NCBI GenBank assembly: GCA_944390315.1
Contig: CALXPO010000018.1
Span: 20,509-84,508 of the forward strand
Length of the DNA: 64,000 bases
Direction of reading: 5' to 3'
From: an uncultured Alphaproteobacteria bacterium
GTDB taxonomy: Bacteria > Pseudomonadota > Alphaproteobacteria > RF32 > CAG-239
Shown here: positions 46,707-56,096 of the stretch, in pieces
Layout: the number at the start of each line of letters is the position of its first letter
How positions within the stretch are numbered: position 1 is the first letter of the stretch
The notes under the pieces: model-generated
What the model was told of the DNA's origin: nothing
Database searches by the model: none
Seen by the model: only the letters and a program-made list of their open reading frames with translations
Translations under genes and position numbers: made by a program

Positions 46707-47141
46707 CTAGTAAAGTTCTAACACCGCTTTTGCTTCATCGCTCATCTTATCAGGCGTCCATGCCGGCTCCCAAACAACTTTGACAGTCACTATACCCGTT
46801 CCGCACAATGCCGCCACCGCATCTGCCGCCTGCTGAGGCAAAATTCCCGCAACAGGACAAGTCGGTGCCGTCAACGTCATATCTATCTCAACGTTTCCAT
46901 TGTTCATTTGGCGAATATCATAAATAAATCCCATATCATAAATGTTTATCGGAATTTCGGGGTCGCTGACGGTTCTTAAGGCATTAATGATATCCTCTTT
47001 TGGAGCAAGCAATGCTCCTTCAGGCAATGCTTCTCCCGCGGTTGCCGTATATTCTTCGGCCGGAGCCTGCGCGGCTAAAGCCTGCAGTAGTTCTGCTTCT
47101 TTATCTTCATCCAACAAATCTTTTTTATCTTCTTCACTCAT
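46707..47141 (-). CDS. sufT: SufT / MIP18-family iron-sulfur assembly protein
   Basis: A 144-residue protein. After a low-complexity acidic N-terminus (residues 1-45) comes the DUF59 domain: ALRTVSDPEIPINIYDMGFIYDI and the family motif LTAPTCPVAGILPQQA, with the conserved cysteine. Members help in Fe-S cluster maturation. It is the last gene of the suf cluster, 15 bases after sufS. Confidence 0.93.
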   Translation of the reverse strand: MSEEDKKDLLDEDKEAELLQALAAQAPAEEYTATAGEALPEGALLAPKEDIINALRTVSDPEIPINIYDMGFIYDIRQMNNGNVEIDMTLTAPTCPVAGILPQQAADAVAALCGTGIVTVKVVWEPAWTPDKMSDEAKAVLELY

Positions 47142-47156
47142 CTTTTCTACCTGCTT

Positions 47157-48368
47157 TTAAAAGAAACTTTCGACCTTAATCAAGGCGGCAACAAAACGGT
47201 CAATATCTTCGGTGGTGGTATATAATCCGAACGAGGCTCTGGCAAGCGAAGTATAGCCCATGCGATTGACAATCGGCTCGGCACAATGATGCCCGGTACG
47301 AATCGCTACCCCTTCTTTATCCAGGACAAAAGCCACATCCTGCGGGTGAATGTTGCCGAGCGCAAAAGAAATTACTCCGCCTTTGTCGGGCGCCGTGCCA
47401 ATCATCTTAAAACCTTTGATATCATAAAGTTTGGGCAAAGCATAGTCCATCAACATTTTTTCGTGCGCGGCAATATTTTCCATCCCCAATTTTTGCATAT
47501 AGCACAGAGCCTCGCCCAAACCGACGGCTTGCGCAATTGCCGGCGTTCCCGCCTCGAATCGGGCCGGCGGTTCGGCAAAATCCGTATGCTCATAAGTCAC
47601 TTTCTTGACCATATCACCACCCATTTGGTACGGCGGCATTTTTTCCAAATGTTCATATTTGCCGTACAAAACGCCGATACCCGTCGGACCGTATACCTTG
47701 TGCCCCGAAAATGCCAAAAAATCGCAATCTATGTCTTTGACATTCATCGGCTGATGAACAATCGCCTGACAAGCATCAACCAAGCATAACGCTCCGACCT
47801 TATGTGCCGCGGCGCTAATCTCTTTTATCGGGAAAACCGTACCCAAAACATTGGACATACCGGTTACACCGACCAGCTTGGTCTTTTCATTCAATTCTTG
47901 ATAAAAACTTTCTGGATTATAACTGCCGTCGTCATTTATTTTGAAAAATTTTAATTTACATCCGGTTTTGTCGCGAACGACCTGCCACGGCACCAAATTG
48001 GCGTGATGCTCGGCCTCGGAGAGCAAAATTTCATCGCCTTCGTGCAAATTGTTCATCCCCCAAGACGACGCGACCAAATTTATTCCTTCGGTTGCCGAGC
48101 GGGTAAAAACTATTTCTTTTTCTTCGGCATTGATAAAAGCTGCCGCGCTGGTTCGCGCCTGCTCATATTCTATGGTAGCCTGTTCCGACAAATAGTAAGA
48201 ACCACGATGAACATTTGAATAGTGCGTGCGGTAAAAGTTCATCATTTTATCCAGCACCGCTTGCGGTTTCTGCGCTGATGCCGCCGTATCCAAAAAAGTA
48301 TTGGGCTTACCGTTAACTTTTAAGCTCAATTCAGGAAAATCTTTTCTTATTTCATAGACATCATACAT
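47157..48368 (-). CDS. sufS: Cysteine desulfurase SufS
   Basis: About 403 residues starting MYDVYEIRKDFPEL, a start that fits the family and lies 5 bases inside the end of the hydrolase gene; a longer frame to 48440 reads through that gene and is unlikely. Type II desulfurase features are PLP lysine in AFSGHKVYGPTGIGVLYG and the active cysteine in RTGHHCAEPIVNRMG. It provides persulfide to SufE (43.2 kb). The catalytic loop is the short group II type. Confidence 0.95.
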   Translation of the reverse strand: MYDVYEIRKDFPELSLKVNGKPNTFLDTAASAQKPQAVLDKMMNFYRTHYSNVHRGSYYLSEQATIEYEQARTSAAAFINAEEKEIVFTRSATEGINLVASSWGMNNLHEGDEILLSEAEHHANLVPWQVVRDKTGCKLKFFKINDDGSYNPESFYQELNEKTKLVGVTGMSNVLGTVFPIKEISAAAHKVGALCLVDACQAIVHQPMNVKDIDCDFLAFSGHKVYGPTGIGVLYGKYEHLEKMPPYQMGGDMVKKVTYEHTDFAEPPARFEAGTPAIAQAVGLGEALCYMQKLGMENIAAHEKMLMDYALPKLYDIKGFKMIGTAPDKGGVISFALGNIHPQDVAFVLDKEGVAIRTGHHCAEPIVNRMGYTSLARASFGLYTTTEDIDRFVAALIKVESFF

Positions 48369-49143
48369 TTTCTTTAACCCATTCAAAAACGGTTTGATAT
48401 AAATCTTGCGCATTTTGCGGTTTGGTAAACAAATGCTCACAATCGCTTAAAATCTTAAATTGCTTTTGACATTTTAGAGCCTCAAACAATTTACTGTTAT
48501 TATATATAGTCGAAGATATATCTTTGTCGCCGGTTATAAGCAAAGTTTTTGCCCGAATTCTGTCGGCTTCGCGTACCAAATCATAACGCAGCATGTCTTT
48601 AACCACGTTAAACGAAAGCCAGCCGTTCAATTCGGGGTGATTTTTGTTTTCACGATAAATTTTTCCGTCTCTCTTCCACTGTTGATAGGCGGCATTTTCA
48701 TTAAGCAGTCGCGAACGAATAAAATATTTACCGCCGACCATCGCCGAAACCGGAACCAAAAGACTGACCTTTTCGGGATTGTTTTCGGCATAACGCAAAA
48801 TACTGCCTCCGCCCAGAGAATGTCCGCTCAAAGCAAACGGCTCGTTATAAAAATTCTCATTTTTTGCCCATTCAACAACCGTTTGCAAATCTTCGATAAA
48901 CGAAGTCAGTGTGGCAAACTCAAGACTGCCGTCACTGGCACCGAAAGAATGGCGAGAATCGAAAGAAACGACCACGAATCCGTTATCAACAAAGGCTTGC
49001 ACCGGTCGACGCACCATAACCTGCCCTTTGTGCCCGCTTAAACCGTGCTGCACAAAAGCCAAACGACCGCAAGCGGCATTTTCCAACCCGTCAACGGCAA
49101 TTTCTAACTCTTCGCCTTGTCGATTGCGAATATTAAATCTCAT
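48361..49143 (-). CDS. Alpha/beta hydrolase in the suf cluster
   Basis: A 260-residue hydrolase. The nucleophile elbow is LSGHSLGGGSILRYA (serine near residue 108). The oxyanion region FVQHGLSGHKG (about 31-41) and acidic/His members KTLLITGDKDISST and LSDCEHLFTKPQ complete the triad. It resembles acyl-hydrolase or dienelactone-hydrolase-like proteins. It lies between sufD and sufS, overlapping both (10-base and 8-base overlaps), so it is cotranscribed. No link to Fe-S assembly is known to me. Confidence 0.88.
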   Translation of the reverse strand: MRFNIRNRQGEELEIAVDGLENAACGRLAFVQHGLSGHKGQVMVRRPVQAFVDNGFVVVSFDSRHSFGASDGSLEFATLTSFIEDLQTVVEWAKNENFYNEPFALSGHSLGGGSILRYAENNPEKVSLLVPVSAMVGGKYFIRSRLLNENAAYQQWKRDGKIYRENKNHPELNGWLSFNVVKDMLRYDLVREADRIRAKTLLITGDKDISSTIYNNSKLFEALKCQKQFKILSDCEHLFTKPQNAQDLYQTVFEWVKENV

Positions 49144-50494
49144 GTTGTAACCATTCTCTCAAAGTTAAATCCGGTATTCTGGCAATAACATCCGTTAAGT
49201 AAGCATCTATCAAAATTTGCTTGGCTTCTTCTTCGCCGATGCCGCGAGAACGCATATAAAACAATTGTTCTTTATCCAGTTCTCCGCAGGCGGCACCGTG
49301 AGAGCATTTGACATCATCGGCAAAAATTTCCAACTCCGGTTTTACGTCAATTTCGGCATTGTCGCTTAGCAAAAGTGCTTTGTGCAGTTGGCGACCTTCG
49401 GTTTTTTGCGCATCGGGCGCAATATGGATTTTTCCCTGAAAGACACCTTTGGCTTCGCCGCCGACAACACCTTTTATCAATTGCGAAGAATAAGTTTCCG
49501 AAGATAGATGCTCAATATCGGTGGTGGTATCCAAAGTTGCCCAGCCGTTCATAATATATGCGGCATTCACTTCGGCTTTGGCATCTTTTTCGAGCAGGCG
49601 GACTTGCGTTTCCGAGCGTCCCAAATCCGCACCTTTTTGCAGACAAAAACCGTTATATATACCGTTCGATTTTATACGAACCGATGACAATGCAATGTGT
49701 ACGGCTTTGAACGCTTCATTTTGATAACGGCAGTGGTTAAGCTCAGCTCCCGCGCCCAAATAAATTTCATTGACAATATTATTAAAGTAACGGGATTTTG
49801 TTTCGCCGCTGTAACGGTAATACTCAATCAATTCGGCTTTGGCTCCGTCTTCCAACACAATCAGGTTACGCAAGTTGACCAGAAGATTTTCGCCCCCGTT
49901 TTGGGTATGATTTATCAGAGCCAAAGGTTTATCCAACTTTACTCCTTTGCAGATACGGATAAAAACTCCTTCTTCCAGATAAGCCGTATTAAGTGCGGCA
50001 AACGGATATTTGGCATAATCAATATATTTTCCGAGCAGATGATTTTCTTCTCCGGTCACAAGAGCTTCCATCAAAGTCATAATCTCTACCCCGCGCGGCG
50101 TTGCCGGATAAATCGGTACAAATTTGCCGTTTTCAAAATGCAATTCATAAGCCGCAAACGCTAAATGTTCTTTGCTGCCGCAACAACTGCATTCGTGTTC
50201 TTCGCCATCCCCGTGACAATGTCCGCAAGAACATTCTTCGTTATGTTCATGGTGGCAACCGCAGCAACAGTGTTCTTCTTCGGCTTCGGCTTCGGCTTCG
50301 CCTTCCATTTCTTCTAAAAATTTTGACGGTGCAACGACAAAATCATCAGCTTTTAAAGCGTGCAATTTGGTATATTTCCAAGCCTCGGTTTTAGCTGTCG
50401 GCAACCAAAACGATGCACGGGCTTTTTCTCTCAAGCCTTCTATCCGCGGCATATCACTGCCGAACAATTCCGCTTCTTGTATCAAACCCGCCAT
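49133..50494 (-). CDS. sufD: SufD scaffold subunit with Cys/His-rich insertion
   Basis: A 453-residue subunit of the SufBC2D scaffold. The C-terminal core has KGVFQGKIHIAPDAQKTEG, ADDVKCSHGAACGELDKEQLFYMRSRGI (SufD-conserved His and Cys) and the terminal IPDLTLREWL. The N-terminal helical domain is interrupted at about residues 65-110 by an acidic run (GEAEAEAEEE) followed by about ten cysteines and eight histidines in HCCCGCHHEHNEEC and CSCGHCHGDG type blocks. This insertion is not part of usual SufD and looks like a metal-binding element. Frame is intact. It ends overlapping the hydrolase gene. Confidence 0.95.
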   Translation of the reverse strand: MAGLIQEAELFGSDMPRIEGLREKARASFWLPTAKTEAWKYTKLHALKADDFVVAPSKFLEEMEGEAEAEAEEEHCCCGCHHEHNEECSCGHCHGDGEEHECSCCGSKEHLAFAAYELHFENGKFVPIYPATPRGVEIMTLMEALVTGEENHLLGKYIDYAKYPFAALNTAYLEEGVFIRICKGVKLDKPLALINHTQNGGENLLVNLRNLIVLEDGAKAELIEYYRYSGETKSRYFNNIVNEIYLGAGAELNHCRYQNEAFKAVHIALSSVRIKSNGIYNGFCLQKGADLGRSETQVRLLEKDAKAEVNAAYIMNGWATLDTTTDIEHLSSETYSSQLIKGVVGGEAKGVFQGKIHIAPDAQKTEGRQLHKALLLSDNAEIDVKPELEIFADDVKCSHGAACGELDKEQLFYMRSRGIGEEEAKQILIDAYLTDVIARIPDLTLREWLQHEI

Positions 50495-50495
50495 T

Positions 50496-51257
50496 TTATT
50501 TTTCTTTCACAAATTCGGCATAACCTTTTTCTTCCAACTCTGCCGCCAGACTTTTGTCTCCCGATTTAACGATATGACCGTCGGCAAAAATATGCACAAA
50601 ATCAGGCACAACATAGTTGAGCAGACGTTGGAAGTGGGTAATAATCAGCATTGAACGATTTTCGCTTCTAAGCGCATTTACGCCGGCGGATACAACTTTC
50701 ATTGCATCGATATCAAGCCCCGAATCGGCTTCGTCCAAAATGGCCAATTGCGGTTTTAAAATTGCCATTTGCAAAGTTTCCAAACGTTTTTTCTCACCGC
50801 CGGAAAAACCGACATTAACCGGACGTTTGAGCATTTCGGCATCAATTCCCAATTTGCGTCCTTCTTCTCTGACCATTTTAATAAATTCCATGGTATCAAG
50901 CTCGGGCTCACCGCGGTGTTTTCTGATGGCATTGACGGCGTGTTTCAAAAAGCTGGTTACCGGCACACCGGGAATTTCGACCGGATATTGCATAATCAAG
51001 AAAATACCTTCGCGGGCTCTTTCCTCGGTTGACATGGCCGTCAAATCTTTACCGCGAAACTTGATTGTTCCCGAAGTGATTTCATAACCGGGTTTCCCGC
51101 ACAAAATATAGGACAACGTCGACTTTCCGGCACCGTTCGGTCCCATAATCGCGTGGATTTCACCTTCATTTATCGTCAGGTTAAAATCTTTGATAATTTC
51201 TTTTCCGGACACTCCGGCGCACAAATCTTCTATTTCAAGCAATGGCGTACTCATCAT
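50496..51257 (-). CDS. sufC: SufC ATPase
   Basis: About 253 residues starting MMSTPLLEIEDL, with GAGGAAA at suitable spacing. ABC-ATPase features are Walker A IMGPNGAGKSTLSYIL, signature VGFSGGEKKRLE, Walker B LAILDEADSGLDIDA and the switch histidine in LIITHFQRLL. SufC drives conformational change of SufBD during cluster assembly. Its ATG overlaps the stop of the MazG-like gene upstream (TAATG). Confidence 0.96.
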   Translation of the reverse strand: MMSTPLLEIEDLCAGVSGKEIIKDFNLTINEGEIHAIMGPNGAGKSTLSYILCGKPGYEITSGTIKFRGKDLTAMSTEERAREGIFLIMQYPVEIPGVPVTSFLKHAVNAIRKHRGEPELDTMEFIKMVREEGRKLGIDAEMLKRPVNVGFSGGEKKRLETLQMAILKPQLAILDEADSGLDIDAMKVVSAGVNALRSENRSMLIITHFQRLLNYVVPDFVHIFADGHIVKSGDKSLAAELEEKGYAEFVKEK

Positions 51258-51556
51258 TATTTTTCCTCTGCTTTGGGATGCGTCTTGTCCCACTCGTTTA
51301 ATCTGCTTTCTATCATTTTTATCTTGTCGGCTTTATATGCGGCAACTTTTTCAACAATTTGGTAATTTTCTTTTAACTGCTCAAGCATAATTTCAACATC
51401 GGCGGTTTCTTCAATAATCTCGGCAATATTATCTTTTTTGCGATTGATGTTTTTTAATATTTCTTTCATCAATTCAGACATTTCTTCAACCACCATCAAC
51501 ATTTGAGCTTGTTCGCCCCAAGTTGCCAGAGCTCTTTTTAAGATAGGATTTGTCAT
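51257..51556 (-). CDS. MazG-like NTP pyrophosphohydrolase domain protein
   Basis: A 99-residue all-helical protein. The metal-binding pattern of MazG-type pyrophosphohydrolases is present: VEEMSELMKEI (EExxE) and then EIIEETADVEIMLEQL (ExxD). Such proteins hydrolyse nucleoside triphosphates or related nucleotides. Both ends overlap suf genes by one base (TAATG at each side), so it is fully integrated between sufB and sufC and must be coexpressed. This placement is not usual for suf operons that I know. Possible house-cleaning or regulatory role is inference. Confidence 0.8.
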   Translation of the reverse strand: MTNPILKRALATWGEQAQMLMVVEEMSELMKEILKNINRKKDNIAEIIEETADVEIMLEQLKENYQIVEKVAAYKADKIKMIESRLNEWDKTHPKAEEK

Positions 51557-53007
51557 TAACCCACACTCCCTTCCAAACTGATATTAATTAGTTTTGCCGC
51601 CTCAATCGCAAATTCCATCGGCAATTGTTGCATAACTTCTTTGCAAAAACCGTTGACAATCAAACTGACCGCATCTTCTTCGGAAATACCGCGGCTCTTG
51701 CAATAAAAAAGCTGTTCATCGCTGATTTTGGATGTCGTTGCCTCGTGTTCCAAAATTGCCGTCCGACTTCTGTTTTCGACATAAGGTACGGTATGCGAGC
51801 CGCAGGTTGAGCCAATCAGCAAGCTGTCGCATTGCGAATAGTTACGCGCATTTTCGGCCGAAGAAGCGACTTTGACCAAACCGCGATAAGTTTGATTGGA
51901 GAATCCGGCGGAAATACCTTTTGAAATAATTTTCGAAGTGGTGTTTTTACCGATGTGAATCATTTTGGTACCGGTGTCAGCCTGTTGATAATTGTTGGTT
52001 AAAGCTACCGAATAAAATTCACCGACCGAATTATCTCCCTGCAACACGCAAGACGGATATTTCCAAGTGACTGCCGAACCGGTTTCAACTTGCGTCCAAG
52101 ATACTTTGGAATTTACACCGCGGCAAGCTGCACGTTTGGTTACAAAGTTATAAACTCCGCCTTTGCCGTCTTTATCTCCGGGATACCAGTTTTGAACGGT
52201 CGAATATTTGACTTCGGCATTATCCAGCACCACAATTTCGACGATGGCGGCATGCAATTGATTTTCATCTCTTTGCGGTGCGGTACAACCTTCAAGGTAA
52301 GAAACATAACTTCCTTCTTCCGCCACAATCAATGTTCGCTCAAATTGTCCGGTGTTTTTGGCATTGATACGAAAATAAGTAGACAATTCCATCGGGCAAC
52401 GAACGCCTTTGGGAATATAAACAAACGAACCATCGGTAAAAACCGCCGAATTTAGACAAGCAAAAAAGTTGTCGGTATAAGGCACAACCGAACCTAAATA
52501 TTTTTTCACCAATTCGGGATGTTTTTTGACGGCTTCGGATATAGAACAAAAGATGATGCCTTTTTCAGCTAATTTGGCACGATAAGTCGTTGCCACCGAC
52601 ACACTGTCAAACACGGCATCCACCGCAACCACACCTGCCAAAGCCTCTTGTTCTTTCAGCGGAATACCCAACTTGTCATAAGTTGCCAAAAGTTCTTTAT
52701 CGACTTCGTTCAAACTTTTTGGCGCAACTTTGGTCTTGGGCGCCGAGTAGTAGTACAAATCCTGATAATCAATTTTATCGTAGGTCAGTTTCGCCCAAGT
52801 CGGTTCTTTCATGGTCTGCCAAAATTCAAACGCTTTTAAGCGCTTTTCGAGCAGCCAATCGGGTTCGCCTTTCTTTGTAGAAATCAAGCGGATAATATCG
52901 GCACTCAAGCCTTTGGGAGCGGTTTCGCTCTCAATATCGGTCACAAAACCGTATTTATATTTATCACCGCTTTCGTCGAGAATTTCCGGCTTTTGCGTTG
53001 TTGTCAT
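51556..53007 (-). CDS. sufB: SufB scaffold subunit
   Basis: A 483-residue Fe-S scaffold subunit. Conserved blocks: [55 protein letters not shown] and the C-terminal [16 protein letters not shown] with the cluster-assembly cysteine, then [22 protein letters not shown]. It is the first gene of the cluster sufB / MazG-like / sufC / sufD / hydrolase / sufS / sufT. No iscR or sufA is seen. Confidence 0.97.
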   Translation of the reverse strand: MTTTQKPEILDESGDKYKYGFVTDIESETAPKGLSADIIRLISTKKGEPDWLLEKRLKAFEFWQTMKEPTWAKLTYDKIDYQDLYYYSAPKTKVAPKSLNEVDKELLATYDKLGIPLKEQEALAGVVAVDAVFDSVSVATTYRAKLAEKGIIFCSISEAVKKHPELVKKYLGSVVPYTDNFFACLNSAVFTDGSFVYIPKGVRCPMELSTYFRINAKNTGQFERTLIVAEEGSYVSYLEGCTAPQRDENQLHAAIVEIVVLDNAEVKYSTVQNWYPGDKDGKGGVYNFVTKRAACRGVNSKVSWTQVETGSAVTWKYPSCVLQGDNSVGEFYSVALTNNYQQADTGTKMIHIGKNTTSKIISKGISAGFSNQTYRGLVKVASSAENARNYSQCDSLLIGSTCGSHTVPYVENRSRTAILEHEATTSKISDEQLFYCKSRGISEEDAVSLIVNGFCKEVMQQLPMEFAIEAAKLINISLEGSVG

Positions 53008-53191
53008 TTTTGCTTCCTTTTGTTGCTTTCATCCCTGCAACATTTTTAATTTTTTCTCGTTCAAATTCTTGCTCAATGTACTTTTTTTTGCCCTCAATTG
53101 CAAGTTATATTTCAGCATAAAGAAAAAATTAAACATCTGTTGTTACACTTTCAAAAACAAGCCATAATCATAAAAAGGGTTATAAAAAAAG

Positions 53192-54046
53192 TTGCGTTGG
53201 ATTTTGACATGTATAATGGCGCTATGGCTGACCGGTTGCGCTTCGCTGTTTGGCACGCCGGCCACGGTTACCATTGACAAAGGAGATACCTTGTACAGTA
53301 TTTCCAAACGCTATGACATTCCTTTACGCGACCTCATTGATGCCAATGGCCTGCGTCCGCCCTACACCTTGAAAGTCGGACAAGTTTTAAGACTTCCCGC
53401 AACCTCTTATCATATTGTTTCCAGAGGCGATACGCTTTATGCCATTTCGCGTCAATACGGCGTGGGCGTCAATGATTTAAAGAGAATCAACGGATTGTCT
53501 TATCCCTATACACTCGCCATCGGTCAAAAAGTTATGCTGCAAGGCTCTGCCGCCTCATCTTCCGTCCAAAAATCTTCTTCAAAGACAACCCGCACAAACT
53601 ATACTCGCAACAAAACTCAGACCAAATACACGCCGAGGAAACAAAAATCTTATCCGGCGGCAAAAACAAGAAAAACCAAATTTATGTGGCCGGTTCAGGG
53701 AACTATCGTATCTAAATTTGGCACCATTGGCAAAGGTCGCGCCAATGACGGCATCAACATTAAGGCCGCCAAAGGAACCGCAGTCAAATCCGCCGATGCC
53801 GGAACCGTCGCTTATGCCGGAAATGAACTTAAAGGTTTCGGCAATCTCATTCTTGTTCGCCACAACGACGGTTGGATTACCGCTTATGCTCATAATGACC
53901 GCTTGCTTGTTAAAAAAGGGCAAAAAGTCAAACGCGGGGAAAAAATCGCCACCGTCGGCGAAACCGGCGGCGTCAACTCTCCGCAACTCCATTTTGAAAT
54001 CCGCTCCGGCAAAAAAGCCGTCAATCCGGTTAACTATCTGCCCTAA
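53192..54046 (+). CDS. LysM / M23 peptidase lipoprotein (NlpD-like)
   Basis: A 284-residue envelope protein. The N-terminal lipoprotein signal is MRWILTCIMALWLTGCASLF with lipobox LTGC. Two LysM peptidoglycan-binding motifs follow (about 25-70 and 73-117: DTLYSISKRYDIPLRDLI and DTLYAISRQYGVGVNDL). A basic Thr/Lys/Ser linker leads to a C-terminal M23 domain (about 170-284). There GRANDGINIKA, SPQLHFEIR and YAHNDRLLVKKGQKV are seen, but the first zinc histidine of GxxHxGxD reads GRANDGI, so the domain may be a non-catalytic amidase activator as in NlpD/EnvC. The start codon is TTG, with AAAGG upstream. Confidence 0.9.
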   Translation: MRWILTCIMALWLTGCASLFGTPATVTIDKGDTLYSISKRYDIPLRDLIDANGLRPPYTLKVGQVLRLPATSYHIVSRGDTLYAISRQYGVGVNDLKRINGLSYPYTLAIGQKVMLQGSAASSSVQKSSSKTTRTNYTRNKTQTKYTPRKQKSYPAAKTRKTKFMWPVQGTIVSKFGTIGKGRANDGINIKAAKGTAVKSADAGTVAYAGNELKGFGNLILVRHNDGWITAYAHNDRLLVKKGQKVKRGEKIATVGETGGVNSPQLHFEIRSGKKAVNPVNYLP

Positions 54047-54144
54047 AAAAATGAATTTTTTGTTGAAGATTTAACTTTTTATGGTTGTTATCCTTAGATA
54101 ATGGTGTATATTCGTGCCAGTTAATTTATATTAAGGAGAATAAT

Positions 54145-54516
54145 ATGTTTATAAATGACGCTTTGGCCCAAACCGCCGCCGCGGCTGCTCCGCAGGCTTC
54201 GGTCGCCAGCACGCTCATTCAGCTTGCGCTGATTTTTCTTATCTTTTATTTTATACTTATCCGCCCGCAACAAAAGAAAATTAATCAACATCAAGCCATG
54301 CTTGAGGCGATTAAAACCGGCGATAAAGTTATTACCGGTGGCGGTGTATATGGTACCGTAACTAAAGCCGACGGTATTAAATTGGATGTCAAAATCGCCG
54401 AAAATTTGGTGATTACCGTTAACCGCGCCACTATTCGCGACGTGGTCAACGATGAAGAAAAAGAAACCGGCAGCAAACAAAACAAAAAGAAAAACAAAGC
54501 TGTAGAAAAAAAATAA
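54145..54516 (+). CDS. yajC: Preprotein translocase subunit YajC
   Basis: A 123-residue single-span inner-membrane protein. AAGGAG lies 7 bases before the ATG at 54145, giving MFINDALAQTAAAAAPQ. The membrane segment STLIQLALIFLIFYFILI is followed by the family block RPQQKKINQHQAMLEAIKTGDKVITGGGVYGTV. It accompanies SecDF in the holotranslocon. First gene of yajC-secD-secF. Confidence 0.96.
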   Translation: MFINDALAQTAAAAAPQASVASTLIQLALIFLIFYFILIRPQQKKINQHQAMLEAIKTGDKVITGGGVYGTVTKADGIKLDVKIAENLVITVNRATIRDVVNDEEKETGSKQNKKKNKAVEKK

Positions 54517-54528
54517 GAGGATACTTTT

Positions 54529-56073
54529 ATGTACAAGCTATCAAAAACAAGAGTTTATATGATTATTGCCATTTGCTTGATCGGCATTTTCTTTGCCGTA
54601 CCAAACTTTATCGGCAATAAAATTCAATTGCCCTCTTGGTGGCATCCGGTCAACCTCGGACTTGATTTGCAAGGCGGTTCAAACCTTTTGCTGCAAGTCA
54701 AGGTCGACGATGTTATTAAAGAAAGAATGGGACAAATTGAAGATGAAATTCGTCAATCTTTGCGCGAAAATAAAATTCGTTATCAAAATTTAAATGCCGG
54801 TGCCGACAGCGTTAAAGTCAAAATCGACAATATTAACGCCCGCACAAAAGCTATTTCGGCTTTCAGAAGATTAAACGGTGATTGGCAAGTAACCGAAGCC
54901 AGCGACGGTGTTATCGAAATTCGCTATACCGAGCAGGCCTTGAACGAAATTAAACGCAAAGCCGTTGATCAATCTATCGAAATTGTTCGTCGTCGTATTG
55001 ACGAAACCGGTACCAACGAACCGTCGATTCAAAGTCAAGGCGTTGACCGTATTGCCGTTCAACTTCCGGGTGAACAAAACCCCGAAAGAATTAAATCTTT
55101 GCTCGGCAAAACCGCAAAATTGACTTTCCACTTGGTTGACAGCCGTACCAATGCTGCCGATGCCAGAAGAGGGAAACTCAGCAATTCTTCCCGCCTCATT
55201 AACAGCTGGGAAGGCGGTTCCATGGTCATTGAACGTAAACCCGTCGTCGGCGGTGAACATTTGGTTGATGCCCGTGCCGCTTTTGACGGCGGTATGCCTG
55301 TCGTCAGCTTTAAGTTTGATACTTACGGCGGCAAAAAATTCGGTGAAGCCACTCAAAACCACGTCGGCGAAAGACTGGCCATCGTCTTGGATAACGAAGT
55401 TATTTCCGCTCCTAATATTCAAACCGCTATTTTGGGCGGTTCGGGACAAATCAGCGGTAACTTTACAACCGAATCGGCTCAGGAATTGGCTTTGTTGCTC
55501 CGTTCGGGTGCCCTGCCTGCTCCTTTGGAAGTTTTGGAAGAAAGAACCGTTGGCGCAGGACTTGGTTCCGACTCCATTCGTGAAGGCGTAACCGCATCGG
55601 TTATCGGTCTTATTGCCGTCGTTGCCTTTATGATTGCCGCATACGGTTTGTTCGGCATCTTTACAACCGTGGCCGTCTTCTTAAACTTGTTCTTAATGCT
55701 CGGTGTTTTGAGTATTATGGGAGCAACTTTGACCTTGCCCGGTATTGCCGGTATCATCTTGACCATCGGCATGGCCGTCGATGCCAACGTGCTGATTTTT
55801 GAAAGAATGCGTGAAGAAGTCAAAAACGGTCGCTCAACCCGTGACGCTGCCGAAGCCGGTTTTACCGAAGCATGGGGAACAATCGTCGACTCCAACCTAA
55901 CCACTTTGGTTGCCGCTTTCGTCTTGCTTTATTTCGGCACCGGTCCCGTTCGCGGCTTTGCCGTAACCCTGGCTATCGGTATCGCAACTTCCATGTTTAC
56001 TTCGGTAACCGTTACCAGACTGATTATCACCGGTTGGTTGCAAAAGTATAAACCTACAAAATTGCCGATTTAA
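54529..56073 (+). CDS. secD: Protein translocase subunit SecD
   Basis: A 514-residue membrane protein that uses the proton gradient to complete export through SecYEG. N-terminal span, then the large periplasmic domain starting GLDLQGGSNLLLQV (SecD signature) with VIEIRYTEQALNEIKRKAVDQ and RIAVQLPGEQNPERIKSLLG. Five C-terminal spans follow, with GSDSIREGVTASVIGL, GIILTIGMAVDANVLIFERMREE and the last segment TSMFTSVTVTRLI. Standard length. Confidence 0.97.
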   Translation: MYKLSKTRVYMIIAICLIGIFFAVPNFIGNKIQLPSWWHPVNLGLDLQGGSNLLLQVKVDDVIKERMGQIEDEIRQSLRENKIRYQNLNAGADSVKVKIDNINARTKAISAFRRLNGDWQVTEASDGVIEIRYTEQALNEIKRKAVDQSIEIVRRRIDETGTNEPSIQSQGVDRIAVQLPGEQNPERIKSLLGKTAKLTFHLVDSRTNAADARRGKLSNSSRLINSWEGGSMVIERKPVVGGEHLVDARAAFDGGMPVVSFKFDTYGGKKFGEATQNHVGERLAIVLDNEVISAPNIQTAILGGSGQISGNFTTESAQELALLLRSGALPAPLEVLEERTVGAGLGSDSIREGVTASVIGLIAVVAFMIAAYGLFGIFTTVAVFLNLFLMLGVLSIMGATLTLPGIAGIILTIGMAVDANVLIFERMREEVKNGRSTRDAAEAGFTEAWGTIVDSNLTTLVAAFVLLYFGTGPVRGFAVTLAIGIATSMFTSVTVTRLIITGWLQKYKPTKLPI

Positions 56074-56096
56074 TTAAACTATAAGGATAATAAAAA

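Noticed and set aside
53192..54046. Active M23 endopeptidase
   Set aside because: The usual first zinc ligand motif is not seen (GRANDGI in its place), so I describe it as probably non-catalytic and NlpD-like.
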